Assembly (NCBI GenBank): GCA_963841885.1
Contig: CAWJEK010000029.1
Location: forward strand, 1-64,000
Direction: 5' to 3'
Source of the DNA: Bog-756 sp963841885
GTDB taxonomy: Bacteria; Actinomycetota; Acidimicrobiia; Acidimicrobiales; RAAP-2
DNA length: 64,000 nt
The notes under the pieces were generated by a model. It saw only the letters and a list, made by a program, of their open reading frames with translations. It searched no databases and was not told the DNA's origin. This document shows positions 44,972-55,647 of this stretch, one piece after another (the stretch's first letter is position 1; the number at the start of each line of letters is the position of its first letter). The translations under genes were made by a program, and so were the position numbers.

Positions 44972-47454
44972 ATGTCCGACGCCATTTCCGTTTCGGCGCC
45001 CATCAGCGGCACCGACAAGACACTCAGCTTCGAGGCGGGCAAGCTCGCCCAACTGGCCGACGGCGCCGTCGTCGGCCGCATCGGCGACACCGTCCTGCTG
45101 GCCACCGCCACGGCCTCCCGGTCGGTGCGCGAGGGGGCGGACTTCTTTCCCCTCACCGTCGACATCGAGGAGCGGACCTACGCCGCCGGCAAGATCCCCG
45201 GCTCGTTCTTCCGCCGGGAGGGCAAGTCCTCCGACCAGGCCATCCTGACCTGCCGCCTCATCGACCGGCCGCTGCGCCCGTCGTTCCCGAAGGGCTTCCG
45301 CAACGAGGTCCACATCGTCGGGACCATCTTCGGCGCCGACCAGGAGAACCCGCACGACGTGCTGGCCATCAACTCCGCCTCGGCCGCCCTGATGCTCTCG
45401 GGCATCCCCTTCGAGGGCCCCATCGGCGCCGTCCGGGTGGCCTACTCGACCGACGGTCAGTGGATCCCGCATCCCACCTTCGAGGAGGGCGAGGAGTCGA
45501 CCTTCGAGCTGGTCGTCGCCGGCCGGGCTCTGGACGAGACGCCCGACGCCGACATCGCCATCATGATGGTGGAGGCCGGCGGCTCCGAGCGCTCCTTCCA
45601 GTACTACGAGGAGGGCGCCCCCCAGGTCGACCGAAGAGGTCCTGGCCTCCGGGCTGGAGGCCGCCAAGACCTGGATCCGCGAGTCGATCGTGCTCCAGCG
45701 TGAACTCGTGGCCGCCTTCGTGGCCGCCCGCGGCACCATCGAGACGATGGAGTACTCGACGTTCTCCGACTACGGGGACGACGTGTTCGCCCGGGTCGAG
45801 GAGGTCGGCACCGCCGGCCTGGCCGCCGCCAACGTCGCTGACCCCCAAGGCCGACCGCAACGCCGGCCTGGCCGAGGTGACCGAGTCGATCCTGTCCGAG
45901 CTGGCCGACGAGTTCGCCGGCCGTGAGAGCGAGGTCAAGGGCGCCATCCGCGGCCTGACCAAGAAGCTGGTCCGCAAGCGGATCGTGGAGGAGGGGCTCC
46001 GTATCGACGGGCGCACCACCACCGACATCCGGCCGCTGTCCGCCGAGGTCGACCTCTTCCCGACGGCCCACGGGTCGGCCCTGTTCCAGCGGGGCGAGAC
46101 CCAGGTCCTGAACGTCACGACCCTGGGCATGCCCCGCATGAACCAGCTGCTCGACACCATCACCCCGGTCGAGTCGAAGCGGTACATGCACCACTACAAC
46201 TTCCCGCCCTTCTCGACGGGGGAGACCGGCTTCATGCGGGGTCCCAAGCGCCGCGAGATCGGTCACGGCCTCCTGGCCGAGCGGGCCCTCCTCCCCGTCA
46301 TCCCCTACGAGGAGGACTTCCCCTACACCTTCCGTCTGGTGTCCGACGTGCTGTCGTCCAACGGCTCGACGTCGATGGCGTCGGTCTGCGGCTCGACCCT
46401 GTCCCTGATGGCCGCCGGTGTGCCCCTGAAGGCCCCGGTCGCCGGCATCGCCATGGGCCTCGTCTACGACGGTGGCCAGTACGTGACCCTCACCGACATC
46501 CTCGGCGCAGAGGACGCGTTCGGCGACATGGACTTCAAGGTGGCCGGCACGCGTGACGTGGTGACCGCCCTGCAGCTCGACACCAAGATCGACGGACTGC
46601 CCCTCGACGTGCTGACCAAGGCGCTCATGCAGGCCAAGGACGCCCGGCTCACCATCCTCGACGTGATGGCCGCCGCCATCCCCGAGCCCCGGGCCGACGT
46701 CGCCCCTTCGGCGCCGAAGATCATCTCCTTCGAGATTCCCATGGACAAGATCGGCGAGGTCATCGGGCCCAAGGGCAAGGTCATCAACGCCCTCCAGCAG
46801 GAGACCGGGGCCGACATCGCCGTCGACGACGACGGCATGGTCGGGACGGTCACCATCGGCGCCAAGGACGGCAACACGGTGGAGGAGGCCCGTCGGCGCA
46901 TCTCGACGATCCTCGACCCGCCGCTCGCCGAGGTCGGCGCCACGTACCAGGGCAAGGTCGTGAACATCACCAAGTTCGGTGCATTCGTGAACATCCTGCC
47001 CGGGCCGGGACGGTCTCCTGCACATCTCCAAGATGGGCCAGGGCAAGCGGATCGAGCGCGTCGAGGACGTGTTCGAGCTCGGCCAGCCCGTCGAGGTGAA
47101 GGTCGACGACATCGATCCCCAGGGCAAGGTGTCGCTGTCGCTGGCCGGGGAGGCCCCTGCGGCCGCCTCGGGTGGAAACGGCGGGGGCCGCGGCTCGCGT
47201 GACGGTGGCTCGCGTGACGGTGGCTCGCGGTCCGAGGGCTCGCGCGGCAGCTCCCGTGGTGACCATGCCGATCCCGACGGTGGGGAGGAGCCCGGCCCAC
47301 GTCGGCAGCCGGCGCCCCGGCCGGCGCCGCCTCCTTCGAGGACATCTTCGAAGAGGAGCTGGTCCAGGAGTTCGGGGACCTCGGTCCGGCCGCCGCCGAG
47401 ACGTCCGACCGCCCGAGGGGCGGGGGCGGCCGGGGCGGGCGTCGCCGTCGTTGA
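44972..47454 (+). CDS. pnp: Polyribonucleotide nucleotidyltransferase (PNPase), four frameshifts
   Basis: About 826 residues from ATG 44972 after repair near 45629, 45836, 47006 and 47290. Two RNase PH-like cores (VLLATATASRSVREGADFFPL; ALFQRGETQVLNVTTLGMPR), the catalytic-region DILGAEDAFGDMDFKVAGTRD, a KH domain (IGEVIGPKGKVINALQQETG) and S1 domain (YQGKVVNITKFGAFVNILPG...GLLHISKMG). It degrades and tails RNA from the 3' end. The C-terminal Gly/Arg/Ser-rich tail (SRDGGSRDGGSR) ends with an acidic then Arg-rich stretch. All four breaks join cleanly in the conserved frame, so the gene is surely intact in the organism. Confidence 0.95.
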
Positions 47455-47470
47455 GCATCGCGCACCTGTC

Positions 47471-47497
47471 GTGGACCGGCCCTCGGGGCCGGTCCAC
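47471..47497 (+). terminator. Terminator hairpin after pnp
   Basis: GTGGACCGGCCC-TCG-GGGCCGGTCCAC, a perfect 12-bp stem with three-base loop, 16 bp past the pnp stop and 57 bp before the next ATG. Confidence 0.75.
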
Positions 47498-47554
47498 GGT
47501 CGGCGGGCACGCCGCGGCCGGGCCGGTGGCCGGGTCCGAGGCCGGACGGGCGCG

Positions 47555-48811
47555 ATGATCCGGACCGACCACCTGGACTCGGGGCTGACCGTCGTCACCG
47601 AGACCATGGCCGAGGCGCGCTCGGTGTGCATCGGCTTCTGGGTGGGGACCGGCTCCCGCGACGAGGCGCCCGAGTCGGCCGGCTCGAGCCACTTCCTCGA
47701 GCACCTGCTGTTCAAGGGGACCGATGACCGGTCCGCCTCGGCGATCGCCGAGGCGGTCGACGAGGTGGGTGGTGATTTCAACGCCTTCACCACCAAGGAG
47801 TACACCTCGTTCTACATCCGGCTGCTGGCCGAGCACGTGGAGCTCGGACTGGAGATCCTGTCGGACATCATGTGGCGACCCACGCTGCGCGGGACCGATC
47901 TCGACGCCGAACGCCAGGTCATCCTCGACGAGATCCTGATGCACGCCGACGAGCCGGCGGACGAGGCGGCGGAGCAGAGCTCGGCCACCCTCTTCCCGGG
48001 TCACCCCCTGGGTCGCGAGGTCCTGGGCACCCAGTCGTCCGTCGAGGCCATGACCGACACCCGTATCCGCACCTTCTTCGACGAGCACTACCTGCCCGGC
48101 AACATGGTGGTCGCGGTGGCCGGCGACCTCGACCACGACCGGGTGGTGGCCGGGCTCGCCGAACGCGCCGGGGACCACCGGGGAGGGAGCGGCCCGGAGC
48201 GCACCAGGCCCGACGACCACGTGACCCCGCTGGCCGTCACCCGGCGGTCCACCGAGCAGGCCCATGTCGTGCTCGCCGCCCGATCGGTCGACCGCAACCA
48301 CCCGAGCCGCTACGCACTGGCCGTGCTCAACCACGTGCTGGGCGGGGGCCTGTCGAGTCGCCTGTTCCAGGAGATCCGCGAGCGCCGGGGCCTGGCCTAC
48401 TCGGTGTGGTCGGAGCGGGTCGCCTACGTCGACGCCGGATTTCTCAGCGTGGGCCTCGGCACCGGCCCCGAGCACGTGGCCGAGGTCCTCGACATCGTCA
48501 CCGACGAGTTGGCGGCCCTGGGCGCCGACGGGATCACCGAGCGCGAGCTGGCCATCGCCAAGGGCAACCTCCGGGCCGAGACCCTCCTGGCCTGCGAGGA
48601 CTCCGGTGCCCGGATGAGCCGGATCGGGGCCGGCATGCTGCTCCACGGTGAGGTCCTGTCGGTCGACGAGGTGCTGTCCCGGGTGGAGGCACTCACCCTG
48701 GAGGACATCCACGAGGCCGCCCGGGCCCTGGTGGCCGCTCCCCGCACCCTGTCGGTGGTGGGGGCGTTCGACGACTCCGACTTCGACGCGACGGCGTTGG
48801 GACTCGGCTGA
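47555..48811 (+). CDS. M16-family zinc peptidase (processing-peptidase-like)
   Basis: 418 residues, intact. The inverted zinc site HFLEH is at residues 46-50, with the third ligand Glu in the DLDAERQVILDEI region about 75 residues on. The second half has the RRGLAYSVWSERV motif of the M16 family. Actinobacterial members follow pnp and resemble mitochondrial processing peptidase beta and PqqL. Substrate unknown. No signal peptide, so cytoplasmic. Confidence 0.9.
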   Translation: MIRTDHLDSGLTVVTETMAEARSVCIGFWVGTGSRDEAPESAGSSHFLEHLLFKGTDDRSASAIAEAVDEVGGDFNAFTTKEYTSFYIRLLAEHVELGLEILSDIMWRPTLRGTDLDAERQVILDEILMHADEPADEAAEQSSATLFPGHPLGREVLGTQSSVEAMTDTRIRTFFDEHYLPGNMVVAVAGDLDHDRVVAGLAERAGDHRGGSGPERTRPDDHVTPLAVTRRSTEQAHVVLAARSVDRNHPSRYALAVLNHVLGGGLSSRLFQEIRERRGLAYSVWSERVAYVDAGFLSVGLGTGPEHVAEVLDIVTDELAALGADGITERELAIAKGNLRAETLLACEDSGARMSRIGAGMLLHGEVLSVDEVLSRVEALTLEDIHEAARALVAAPRTLSVVGAFDDSDFDATALGLG

Positions 48812-48902
48812 GGCGACGGCGATCGCGTTCCGGGGCCTCCGGGTGCCGCGCGGCATCGTCGGCACCCGGGCCATGTCGGGCGGCTTGGCTAGGGTGACCG
48901 GC

Positions 48903-49736
48903 ATGCGAGTCGGAGTCGTCGGCGCCGGTGGTCGGATGGGTCGGGAGGTGTGTCGGGCCGTGCTGGGCCGGCCGGGACTTGACCTCGTGGCCGCGGTGGA
49001 TCCGCAGTGGGCGGGGAGATCCGTGGGCGAGTTGCTCGGCACCGCCTCACCCGATCCGGAACCGTTGACCGTCTCCGAAGGCCTCGACGCGCTGGGCGCG
49101 GCGGGGGCCGAGGTCGTGGTGGACTTCACGCATCTGGAGGTGTCCCGTGCCACCCTCGCCTTCTCCGCGGCCGCCGGGATCCACGTCGTCGTCGGGACCA
49201 CCGGATTCACCCAGGACGACCTCGACGAGCTGGCGCACCTGTTCGTGGCCGACGGGGAGGACGGGGCCACGAAGGCCCACTGCATCGTGGCCGCCAACTT
49301 CGCCATCGGGGCCGTGCTGATGATGCGGTTCGCGGCGTTGGCCGCTCCGTGGTTCGACTCCGCCGAGATCGTCGAACTCCATCACGAGGCCAAGCGGGAC
49401 GCCCCGTCGGGCACCTCGCTCCGCACGGCCGAGGGCATGGCCGCGGCCCGGACCGACGCCGGACGGGACGGATTCCTGCCCGACGCCACGACGACGGTGG
49501 TGGTCGACGGGGCCCGCGGGGGTGCCGGACCCGGCGGCATCCGGATGCACTCGGTCCGGCTGCCCGGACTGGTGGCCCACCAGGAGGTGATCTTCGGGTC
49601 GCCGGGCCAGGGCCTCACGATCCGGCACGACTCCTACGACCGGGTGTCGTTCATGGACGGTGTGGTGCTGGCGGTGGAGTCGGTGGCCGGCCGCCCCGGG
49701 CTGACCCTCGGCATCGAGCCCCTCCTCGGGATCTGA
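48903..49736 (+). CDS. dapB: 4-hydroxy-tetrahydrodipicolinate reductase
   Basis: 277 residues from ATG 48903. NAD(P)H loop VGVVGAGGRMGREV, VVVDFTHLE, GTTGFTQDDL, ANFAIGAVLMMRFAA, and the catalytic ELHHEAKRDAPSGTSL. Second step of the lysine/diaminopimelate branch, supplying both lysine and peptidoglycan. dapA lies 3.7 kb downstream. Confidence 0.96.
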   Translation: MRVGVVGAGGRMGREVCRAVLGRPGLDLVAAVDPQWAGRSVGELLGTASPDPEPLTVSEGLDALGAAGAEVVVDFTHLEVSRATLAFSAAAGIHVVVGTTGFTQDDLDELAHLFVADGEDGATKAHCIVAANFAIGAVLMMRFAALAAPWFDSAEIVELHHEAKRDAPSGTSLRTAEGMAAARTDAGRDGFLPDATTTVVVDGARGGAGPGGIRMHSVRLPGLVAHQEVIFGSPGQGLTIRHDSYDRVSFMDGVVLAVESVAGRPGLTLGIEPLLGI

Positions 49737-49744
49737 GCGGCGGG

Positions 49745-50324
49745 GTGGCGGTGGAGACCCGGCAGCGGATCGTGGAGGCGACCTACGCCTGCGTGGCCCG
49801 ACGCGGCATGGCCAAGACGACGGTCGAGGACGTGGCGCGGGAAGCGGGCATGTCCCGGGCCACCGTCTACCGGACGTTTCCCGGTGGACGCGACGAACTC
49901 ATCGACGCCACCGTCTCGTGGGCCGTCTTCGACTTCTTCGCCAAGCTCTACGACCGCATCCAGGGGGCGGCGGACCTCGAGGAGGTCATGGAGCGGGGCA
50001 TCATGTTCGCCCACCGCTCGATCGTCGAGCACGAGGTCCTCCAGCGGGTGATGCAGACCGAGCCGGACACCCTGCTTCCCGTCCCTGACCGTGGAGAGCA
50101 ACCGGATCCGGGAGGGCATCGCCGAGGTGCTGGCCCCGTACGTGGTCGAGCGGGGGCTGGCTCCCGGGGTGGACCTCGGGGACGCGGCCGACTTCCTGGC
50201 GCGGATGGTCCTCTCGTACATCTCGGCTCCGGGCCGGTGGGACCTCGACCAGCCCGACCAGGTCGCCAGGCTGGTCCGGTCCGAGCTCCTGGCCGGAGTC
50301 GTGGTCCCGGTCCCCGGCGGCTGA
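49745..50324 (+). CDS. TetR-family transcriptional regulator 1 (one frameshift)
   Basis: About 193 residues from GTG 49745, eight bases after dapB. The HTH is KTTVEDVAREAGMSRATVYRTFPGGRDELI; after repair near 50083, LTVESNRIREGIAEVLAPYVVERG continues with a ligand domain. It is similar in sequence to the next gene (both VYRxFPGGRDE), so the pair probably arose by duplication. Targets unknown; the downstream diiron gene is a candidate. Confidence 0.85.
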
Positions 50325-50433
50325 AGAGCCGTTCACGCCGGTGGCCGGTATCCGGCCGGCCCGGGGTCCGGTCCGCCTCGGTCCCGACGTCCAGCCGTCC
50401 GGTGGCCACGGTCGAGCCGCCCGGTGACCATGG

Positions 50434-50471
50434 TTGACGGTGAGACAAAATCGTGACCTACCGTTTCACAA
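50434..50471 (+). promoter_or_regulatory. Possible promoter/operator of the second TetR gene
   Basis: TTGACG (50434-50439) gives a -35. GTGAGAC (50441-50447) and GTTTCAC (50463-50469) form a nearly perfect inverted repeat 16 bp apart just before the GTG start, a plausible TetR operator. No strong -10 is seen between them. Confidence 0.4.
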
Positions 50472-51234
50472 GTGGTACGTGCACGAGGGGGTCTCCATGT
50501 CGTCGACGCGGGCACCGTGGTGCCCCTGACGGTCGACGATGCCCGCCGACCGGCGCCCCTGCCCCCGGCTGCACCCGCGGTCTCGGACGCGTCGCCCCAT
50601 CGGGAGCGCATCATCGACGGCACCTTGGCCTGCCTCGCCCGGCACGGAACCGCCAAGACCACGGTGGACGACATCGCCCGGGAGTCGGGCGTCTCGCGGG
50701 CCACCGTCTACCGGGCGTTCCCCGGCGGTCGGGACGAGATCCTCGGGGCGGTCGTGGACACCGAGATGGCCCGCCTCTTCAGCGCCCTCGGCGTCCGGCT
50801 CGGCACCGCCGGCGACCTGGGCACCGCCCTGGTCGGCGGCATCGTGGAGGCCTCGACCCGCCTCCGGGACCATGCCGCCCTGCACTTCCTGGTCGAGCAC
50901 GAGCCCGGCCTCATCCTCGGCCACCTGGCGTTCGACGAGTCGGACCGCCTGCTGGTCACCGCGTCCCGGTTCGCCGCGCCGTTCCTCGCCCGTTGGATGA
51001 CTTCGGACGAGGCCGGGCGGGTCGCCGAGTGGGCCACCCGGATCGTCCTGTCCTACGCCATCTCGCCGTCCGACCGGCTCGACCTGTGCGACGAGGCCGA
51101 TGCCGAGCGCCTCGTCACCACGTTCATGCTCCCCGGCATCGAGGCGCTCCGGACCTCGACCTCCCTCCCCATCGACATCACGCCGTTCCCCGGGGGCGAC
51201 CGGTCCCGAAGAGGAGCCGGACCCCACCGGCTGA
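50472..51234 (+). CDS. TetR-family transcriptional regulator 2 (one frameshift near end)
   Basis: About 254 residues from GTG 50472. A Pro-rich N-terminal 40 residues, the HTH KTTVDDIARESGVSRATVYRAFPGGRDEIL, and a helical ligand domain. The frame as assembled has no stop and runs into the next gene; one indel near 51195 gives GPEEEPDPTG and a TGA at 51232-51234, the likely true end. Divergence from regulator 1 is greatest in the ligand domain. Confidence 0.82.
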
Positions 51235-51338
51235 ACGACCGACCACCGGACGCCGGTGCCCGGACGCACCCGCACCGACGAAGCTCCACCCAGACCGAAC
51301 TCTCGACACCACCGACCGTCCGCAAGGGAGACACAGAC

Positions 51339-52474
51339 ATGAGCACCGAGATGAGCAGCAACGAGGAGATCATCGGCCGCAAGGAGCTCGACGACCTCGA
51401 GGCCATCCTCGTCCGTCGTCGGCACGGAGGAGTCCGACGGCCGTCATGTCGTCGCACTCGGACTACGACTCCATCTTCACCTGGGACTACGAGAAGGGCG
51501 CCCGGCCCAAGCTCAACAAGCTCTACGAGAAGGCCAAGAACGCCCAGTGGAACGGCGAGACCGACCTCCCGTGGGACATCGACGTCGACCAGGAGAAGCT
51601 GGTCGTCGAGGCGGCCGAGGCCCAGGGCGGCCACGCCGTCGGCTTCGACATCACCGGGACACCGCTCGAGAAGTGGGGCGACAAGGAGTGGATCACCCTG
51701 GGCGTCGAGAGCCAGAACTGGACCCTGTCCCAGTTCCTCCACGGCGAGCAGGGCGCGCTGATCTGCACGGCCAAGATCGTCGAGTCGGTGCCGTGGATCG
51801 ACGCCAAGTACTACGCGTCCACCCAGGTCATGGACGAGGCCCGGCACGTCGAGGTCTTCGCCAAGTACCTGGACGAGAAGCTGTCGGGCCACTACCCGGT
51901 CAACGCCCATCTGCGGATGCTGCTCGACGACATCATCGCCGACTCGCGCTGGGACATGACCTACCTGGGCATGCAGATCATGATCGAGGGGCTGGCACTC
52001 GCCGCCTTCGGATTCATGCACTCGATGACGCCCGACCCGCTGCTCAAGCAGCTGCTGCGCTACGTCATGGCCGACGAGGCCCGCCACGTGGCCTTCGGCG
52101 TGCTCAGCCTGCAGGAGTACTACGAGGGGCTCGACCACCGCCGAGCTGCGGGAGCGCCAGGAGTTCGCGTTCGAGGCCGCCGTCCGCATGCGCGACCGCT
52201 TCCTCCAGCAGGAGGTGTGGGCCCGGATGGGGATCGACCCCAAGGAGATCCTGCCCGTGGTGCTGTCGGCTCCGGACCGCACGAGTTCCAGGCGCTGCTG
52301 TTCTCCAAGATCGTCCCCAACTGCCGCAAACTCGGTCTGCTCGACGCCGCCGACGGCTGGCTGCGGACCAAGTTCACGGAGTCGGGCGTCATCGAGTTCG
52401 AGTCGGCCGTCGACACCTCCGAGGAGTACGACGCCATGGCCGCGGTGCCCCCGACCCAGCGCGAGCTGGTCTGA
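51339..52474 (+). CDS. Ferritin-like diiron protein with two E-x29-E-x2-H motifs (three frameshifts)
   Basis: About 377 residues from ATG 51339 (AAGGGAG upstream), indels near 51412, 52138 and 52290. The two halves of the diiron site are identical in spacing: HGEQGAL to MDEARH (Glu, 29 residues, Glu-x-x-His) and MIEGLA to ADEARH (again 29). This matches the R2-like/AurF-type oxygenase group more than true ferritins. It could oxidise an amine, fatty acid or other substrate; none can be assigned. Two TetR genes precede it. Confidence 0.78.
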
Positions 52475-52603
52475 CCCGGAACGGGTCCCGGGGGCGTGGG
52501 CGCCCCGACGGGGGTGGCCCGCCGGGTTCCGCCGGGCGCGACACGCCCGGCGATCCGCCGGGACTCCGGCGTCGGCTGTCGGTCCTGCTGGTAGCCTGCG
52601 TCC

Positions 52604-53558
52604 GTGAGCCCCCTCCCGACCGCCGACCCGCCGGGCCGCACGATGACGGCGCCCGCTTCGGCTCGGTGGTGACCGCCATGGTCACCCCCTTCGGCCCGGA
52701 CGGGGCCCTGGATCTCGACGCGGCCGCCGCCGTGGCCCGCCACCTGGCCGACACCGGGAGCGGAGAGCACTCGTGGTGGCCGGCACCACCGGCGAAGGCC
52801 CGGTGCTGACCGACGCCGAGCGGGTCGACCTGTTCCGGGCGGTCGTCGAGGCGGTCACCATCCCGGTCATCGCCTGGTCCGGAACCAACGACACCGCCCA
52901 CTCCGTCCACATGACCGAGGAGGCCGCGGCCGCCGGGGCGGCGGGTGTCCTCGTGGTGACCCCGTACTACAACCGTCCGTCCGCGGCCGGCCTGTCGGCC
53001 CACTTCCGCGCCGTGGCCGCGGCCAGCCCACTGCCGGTGGTGCTGTACGACATCCCGGTGCGGTCGGGCCGCCGGATCGGACCGGACCTGACCATCCAGC
53101 TGGCCCGCGAGGTGCCGAACATCGTGGCCGTCAAGGACGCCACCGGCGATGTCGCCTCGGCGGCCCGCGTGGTGGCCGAGGCGCCGGTCGACTTCGAGGT
53201 CTACTGGGGGGACGACTCGCTCGACCCTGCCCTTCGCGTCCATCGGCGGCGTGGGCGTCGTCAGTGTGGCCGCCCACTGGGCGGGCGCCTTGTTCGCCGA
53301 AATGTTCGCCGCCTACCGGGCCGGCGACGTGGACCGGGCGGCCGATGTCAACCGGTGCCTCCTCGAGTCGTACCGCTTCGAGTCCTCCGACGAGTATCCC
53401 AACCCGGTGCCGGCCAAGGCCGCCTGCCGGGCGCTCGGGCTCCCGGTCGGCCAGTGCCGACTGCCGAACGCACCGGCCCCCCAGTCGCTCGACGACCAGG
53501 CCCGGTCCGTCGTGGCCGGGGTGGCCGCTCTCCTGCAGCACGGCAATCGGTTGCCTGA
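52604..53558 (+). CDS. dapA: 4-hydroxy-tetrahydrodipicolinate synthase (frameshifted)
   Basis: About 315 residues from GTG 52604, indels near 52640, 52775 and 53225. RFGSVVTAMVTPFGPDGALD, VVAGTTGEGPVLTDAER, the Tyr in TPYYNRPSAAGL, and the Schiff-base Lys in IVAVKDATGD are present. It condenses pyruvate with aspartate semialdehyde. The exact 3' end is unclear: a TGA at 53556-53558 fits in one frame, another frame reads further. Confidence 0.93.
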
Positions 53559-53599
53559 ACCGAGCGAATTCCCGCAAGGCGGACGAGTTCCGGCGCAAG

Positions 53600-55495
53600 T
53601 CAGGAGGTCAGGCGCGGCCACCGGCTCGGGGTCGCGCTCGGGTGGTCCGGGGTCGGGCGGATCCGGATCGGGCGGATCCGGCGGTTCGGGTCGGCGGCGC
53701 AAGTCCGGAGACGGCGGGCAAGCCGTCGACGAGGTCGCCCGTCGAAGGCGGACAGCGTCCTCGGCCCGCGAGACCGGCCAAGCCGGGGAAGTCGGCGTCC
53801 CGGCTCGACGAAGCGAGTCGTCGGGGTCCGCGCTCGCTCGGTCCGGATCGTATTCCTCGGCGGCCTGGGCGAGATCGGCCGCAACTGCGCCTGCATCGAG
53901 GTCGACGGACGGATCCTCGTCCTCGACGTGGGGATCATGTTCCCGGACCCGGACATGCCCGGCGTCGACCTGGTCCTGCCCGGACTTCACCTACCTGCGG
54001 GAGAACGCCGACCGGGTCGACGGGGTCATCCTCACCCACGGCCACGAGGACCACACCGGCGGTCTGGCCTACCTGCTGCGGGACTTCCCGGTCGACGTCT
54101 ACGGTTCCGAGCTGACGCTGTCGCTCGCCCGCAGCCGGGTGGACGAGGCGGGCATGGCCAGCCGGGCCAAGTTCATCCCGGTGCGGGACCACGAGCGGCG
54201 CCGGATCGGCCCGTGCGACGTGGAGTTCATCCCCGTCACCCACTCGGTGCCCCACGCGTTCGCCACGGCGTTCCACACCCCCCAGGGCATCGTCCTCCAC
54301 TCGGGCGACTTCAAGATCGACCTCCACCCGGTCGACGGCCGCCGCACCGATCTCGCCCGCATGGGGGCGCTGGCCTCCGACCCGGGCATCCGGCTGCTGC
54401 TGGCCGACTCGACCAACGCCGAGGAGCCCGGGTTCACGGCCTCGGAGTCGACCGTCGGCGCCACCCTGGAAAAGGTGTTCCTGGCCCGTCCCGACCGGCG
54501 GTTCATCGTCACCTGCTTCGCCAGCCACATCCACCGGGTCCAGCAGGTGGCCGACGCCGCCATCGCCGGCGGACGGGTCATCGCCACCCTGGGCCGGTCG
54601 ATGCAGAAGAACGTGGCCCTCGCCCGCAAGCTCGACCTGCTCCACATCCCCGACAGCGCCCTCGTCGACATCGAGGACGTAGACGACTACCCGCCCGGCC
54701 GGGTCTGCGTGATCAGCACGGGATCCCAGGGGGAGCCGATGTCGGCCCTGTCGCGCCTGGCCACCGGGGAGAACCGCTTCTTCAAGCTGCACGAGGACGA
54801 CGTGGTCGTGATCAGCGCCCACCCGATCCCCGGCAACGAGTGGTCGGTCGGTCGGGTCATCGACAGCCTGCACCGCCGGGGCGTCGAGGTCATCCACTCC
54901 GGCGTCGAGAACGTCCACGTCAGCGGCCACGCCCGCCAGGGCGAGCTGGCCATGCTCATGACGGTGACCCAGCCCGAGTTCTTCATCCCCGTCCACGGCG
55001 AGTACCGGCACATGGCCAACCACGTCCGGCTGGCCGCCACCATGGACATCGCCGGCGACCGGGTCCTGCTGTGCGAGGACGGTGACGCCGTCATCCTCGA
55101 CGACCAGGGGATGCGCCGGGACGGCAACGTCCCGGGGGGCTACCTCTTCGTCGACGGGAGTTCGGTGGGCGACATCGGCCACGGCGTCCTGCGCGACCGG
55201 ATGGTCCTGGCCGAGGAGGGCGTGGTCATGGCCGTGGCCACCGTCGACGTCAAGCAGGGCGAGGTGGTGGGCGTGCCCCAGATCGTGACCCGGGGCTGGG
55301 CCTACGACCAGGACACGGACGCCCTCCTCGACGAGGCCCGGGCCCAGGTCACCAAGGCGCTCGAACAGGCGCTGTCGTCGGGGAGCTCGGACCACGAGAG
55401 CCTGAACCGGGTGGCCCGCAAGGCGCTCGGCAAGCTGGTGGGGGAGCGGACCCGTCAGCGCCCCATGATCGTGCCCGGTCATCGTCACCGTCTGA
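53600..55495 (+). CDS. rnj: Ribonuclease J (metallo-beta-lactamase/beta-CASP), frameshifts at both ends
   Basis: The conserved part starts at about 53845 (VRIVFLGGLGEIGRNCACIEVDG). The metal site is LTHGHEDHTGGLAYLL, the beta-CASP region ASHIHRVQQVADAA...TGSQGEPMSALSRLA, and HVSGHARQGELAMLM. Indels lie near 53980 and 55485; removing one G near 55477 gives the family ending MIVPVIVTV. Before the core is a Gly/Ser/Arg-rich stretch (53600-53840, GSGGSGSGGSGGSGRRR in one frame), a basic N-terminal extension whose start I cannot fix. RNase J is a 5'-3' exonuclease and endonuclease in mRNA decay. Confidence 0.93.
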
Positions 55496-55647
55496 GCGCC
55501 GGGTCCTTCGGTCGGTGGCCGATGGCCGCAGGCCGCCCGTCAGCGGTCGACGGTCACCTGGCCGATCCCGACCCCGGGAGCCGCACCACCCACCGTGGGG
55601 AGGTGTCCCACTGACCGTGGGGTGCCAGGAGTAGCCTGGATCCCACT

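Noticed and set aside
45604..47805. 733-residue minus-strand frame, and the 779-residue one at 46967-49306
   Set aside because: Antisense to pnp, the M16 peptidase and dapB; composition is that of a mirrored third-position-GC frame.
53935..55488. 517-residue minus-strand frame
   Set aside because: Antisense to the RNase J core, no family features.
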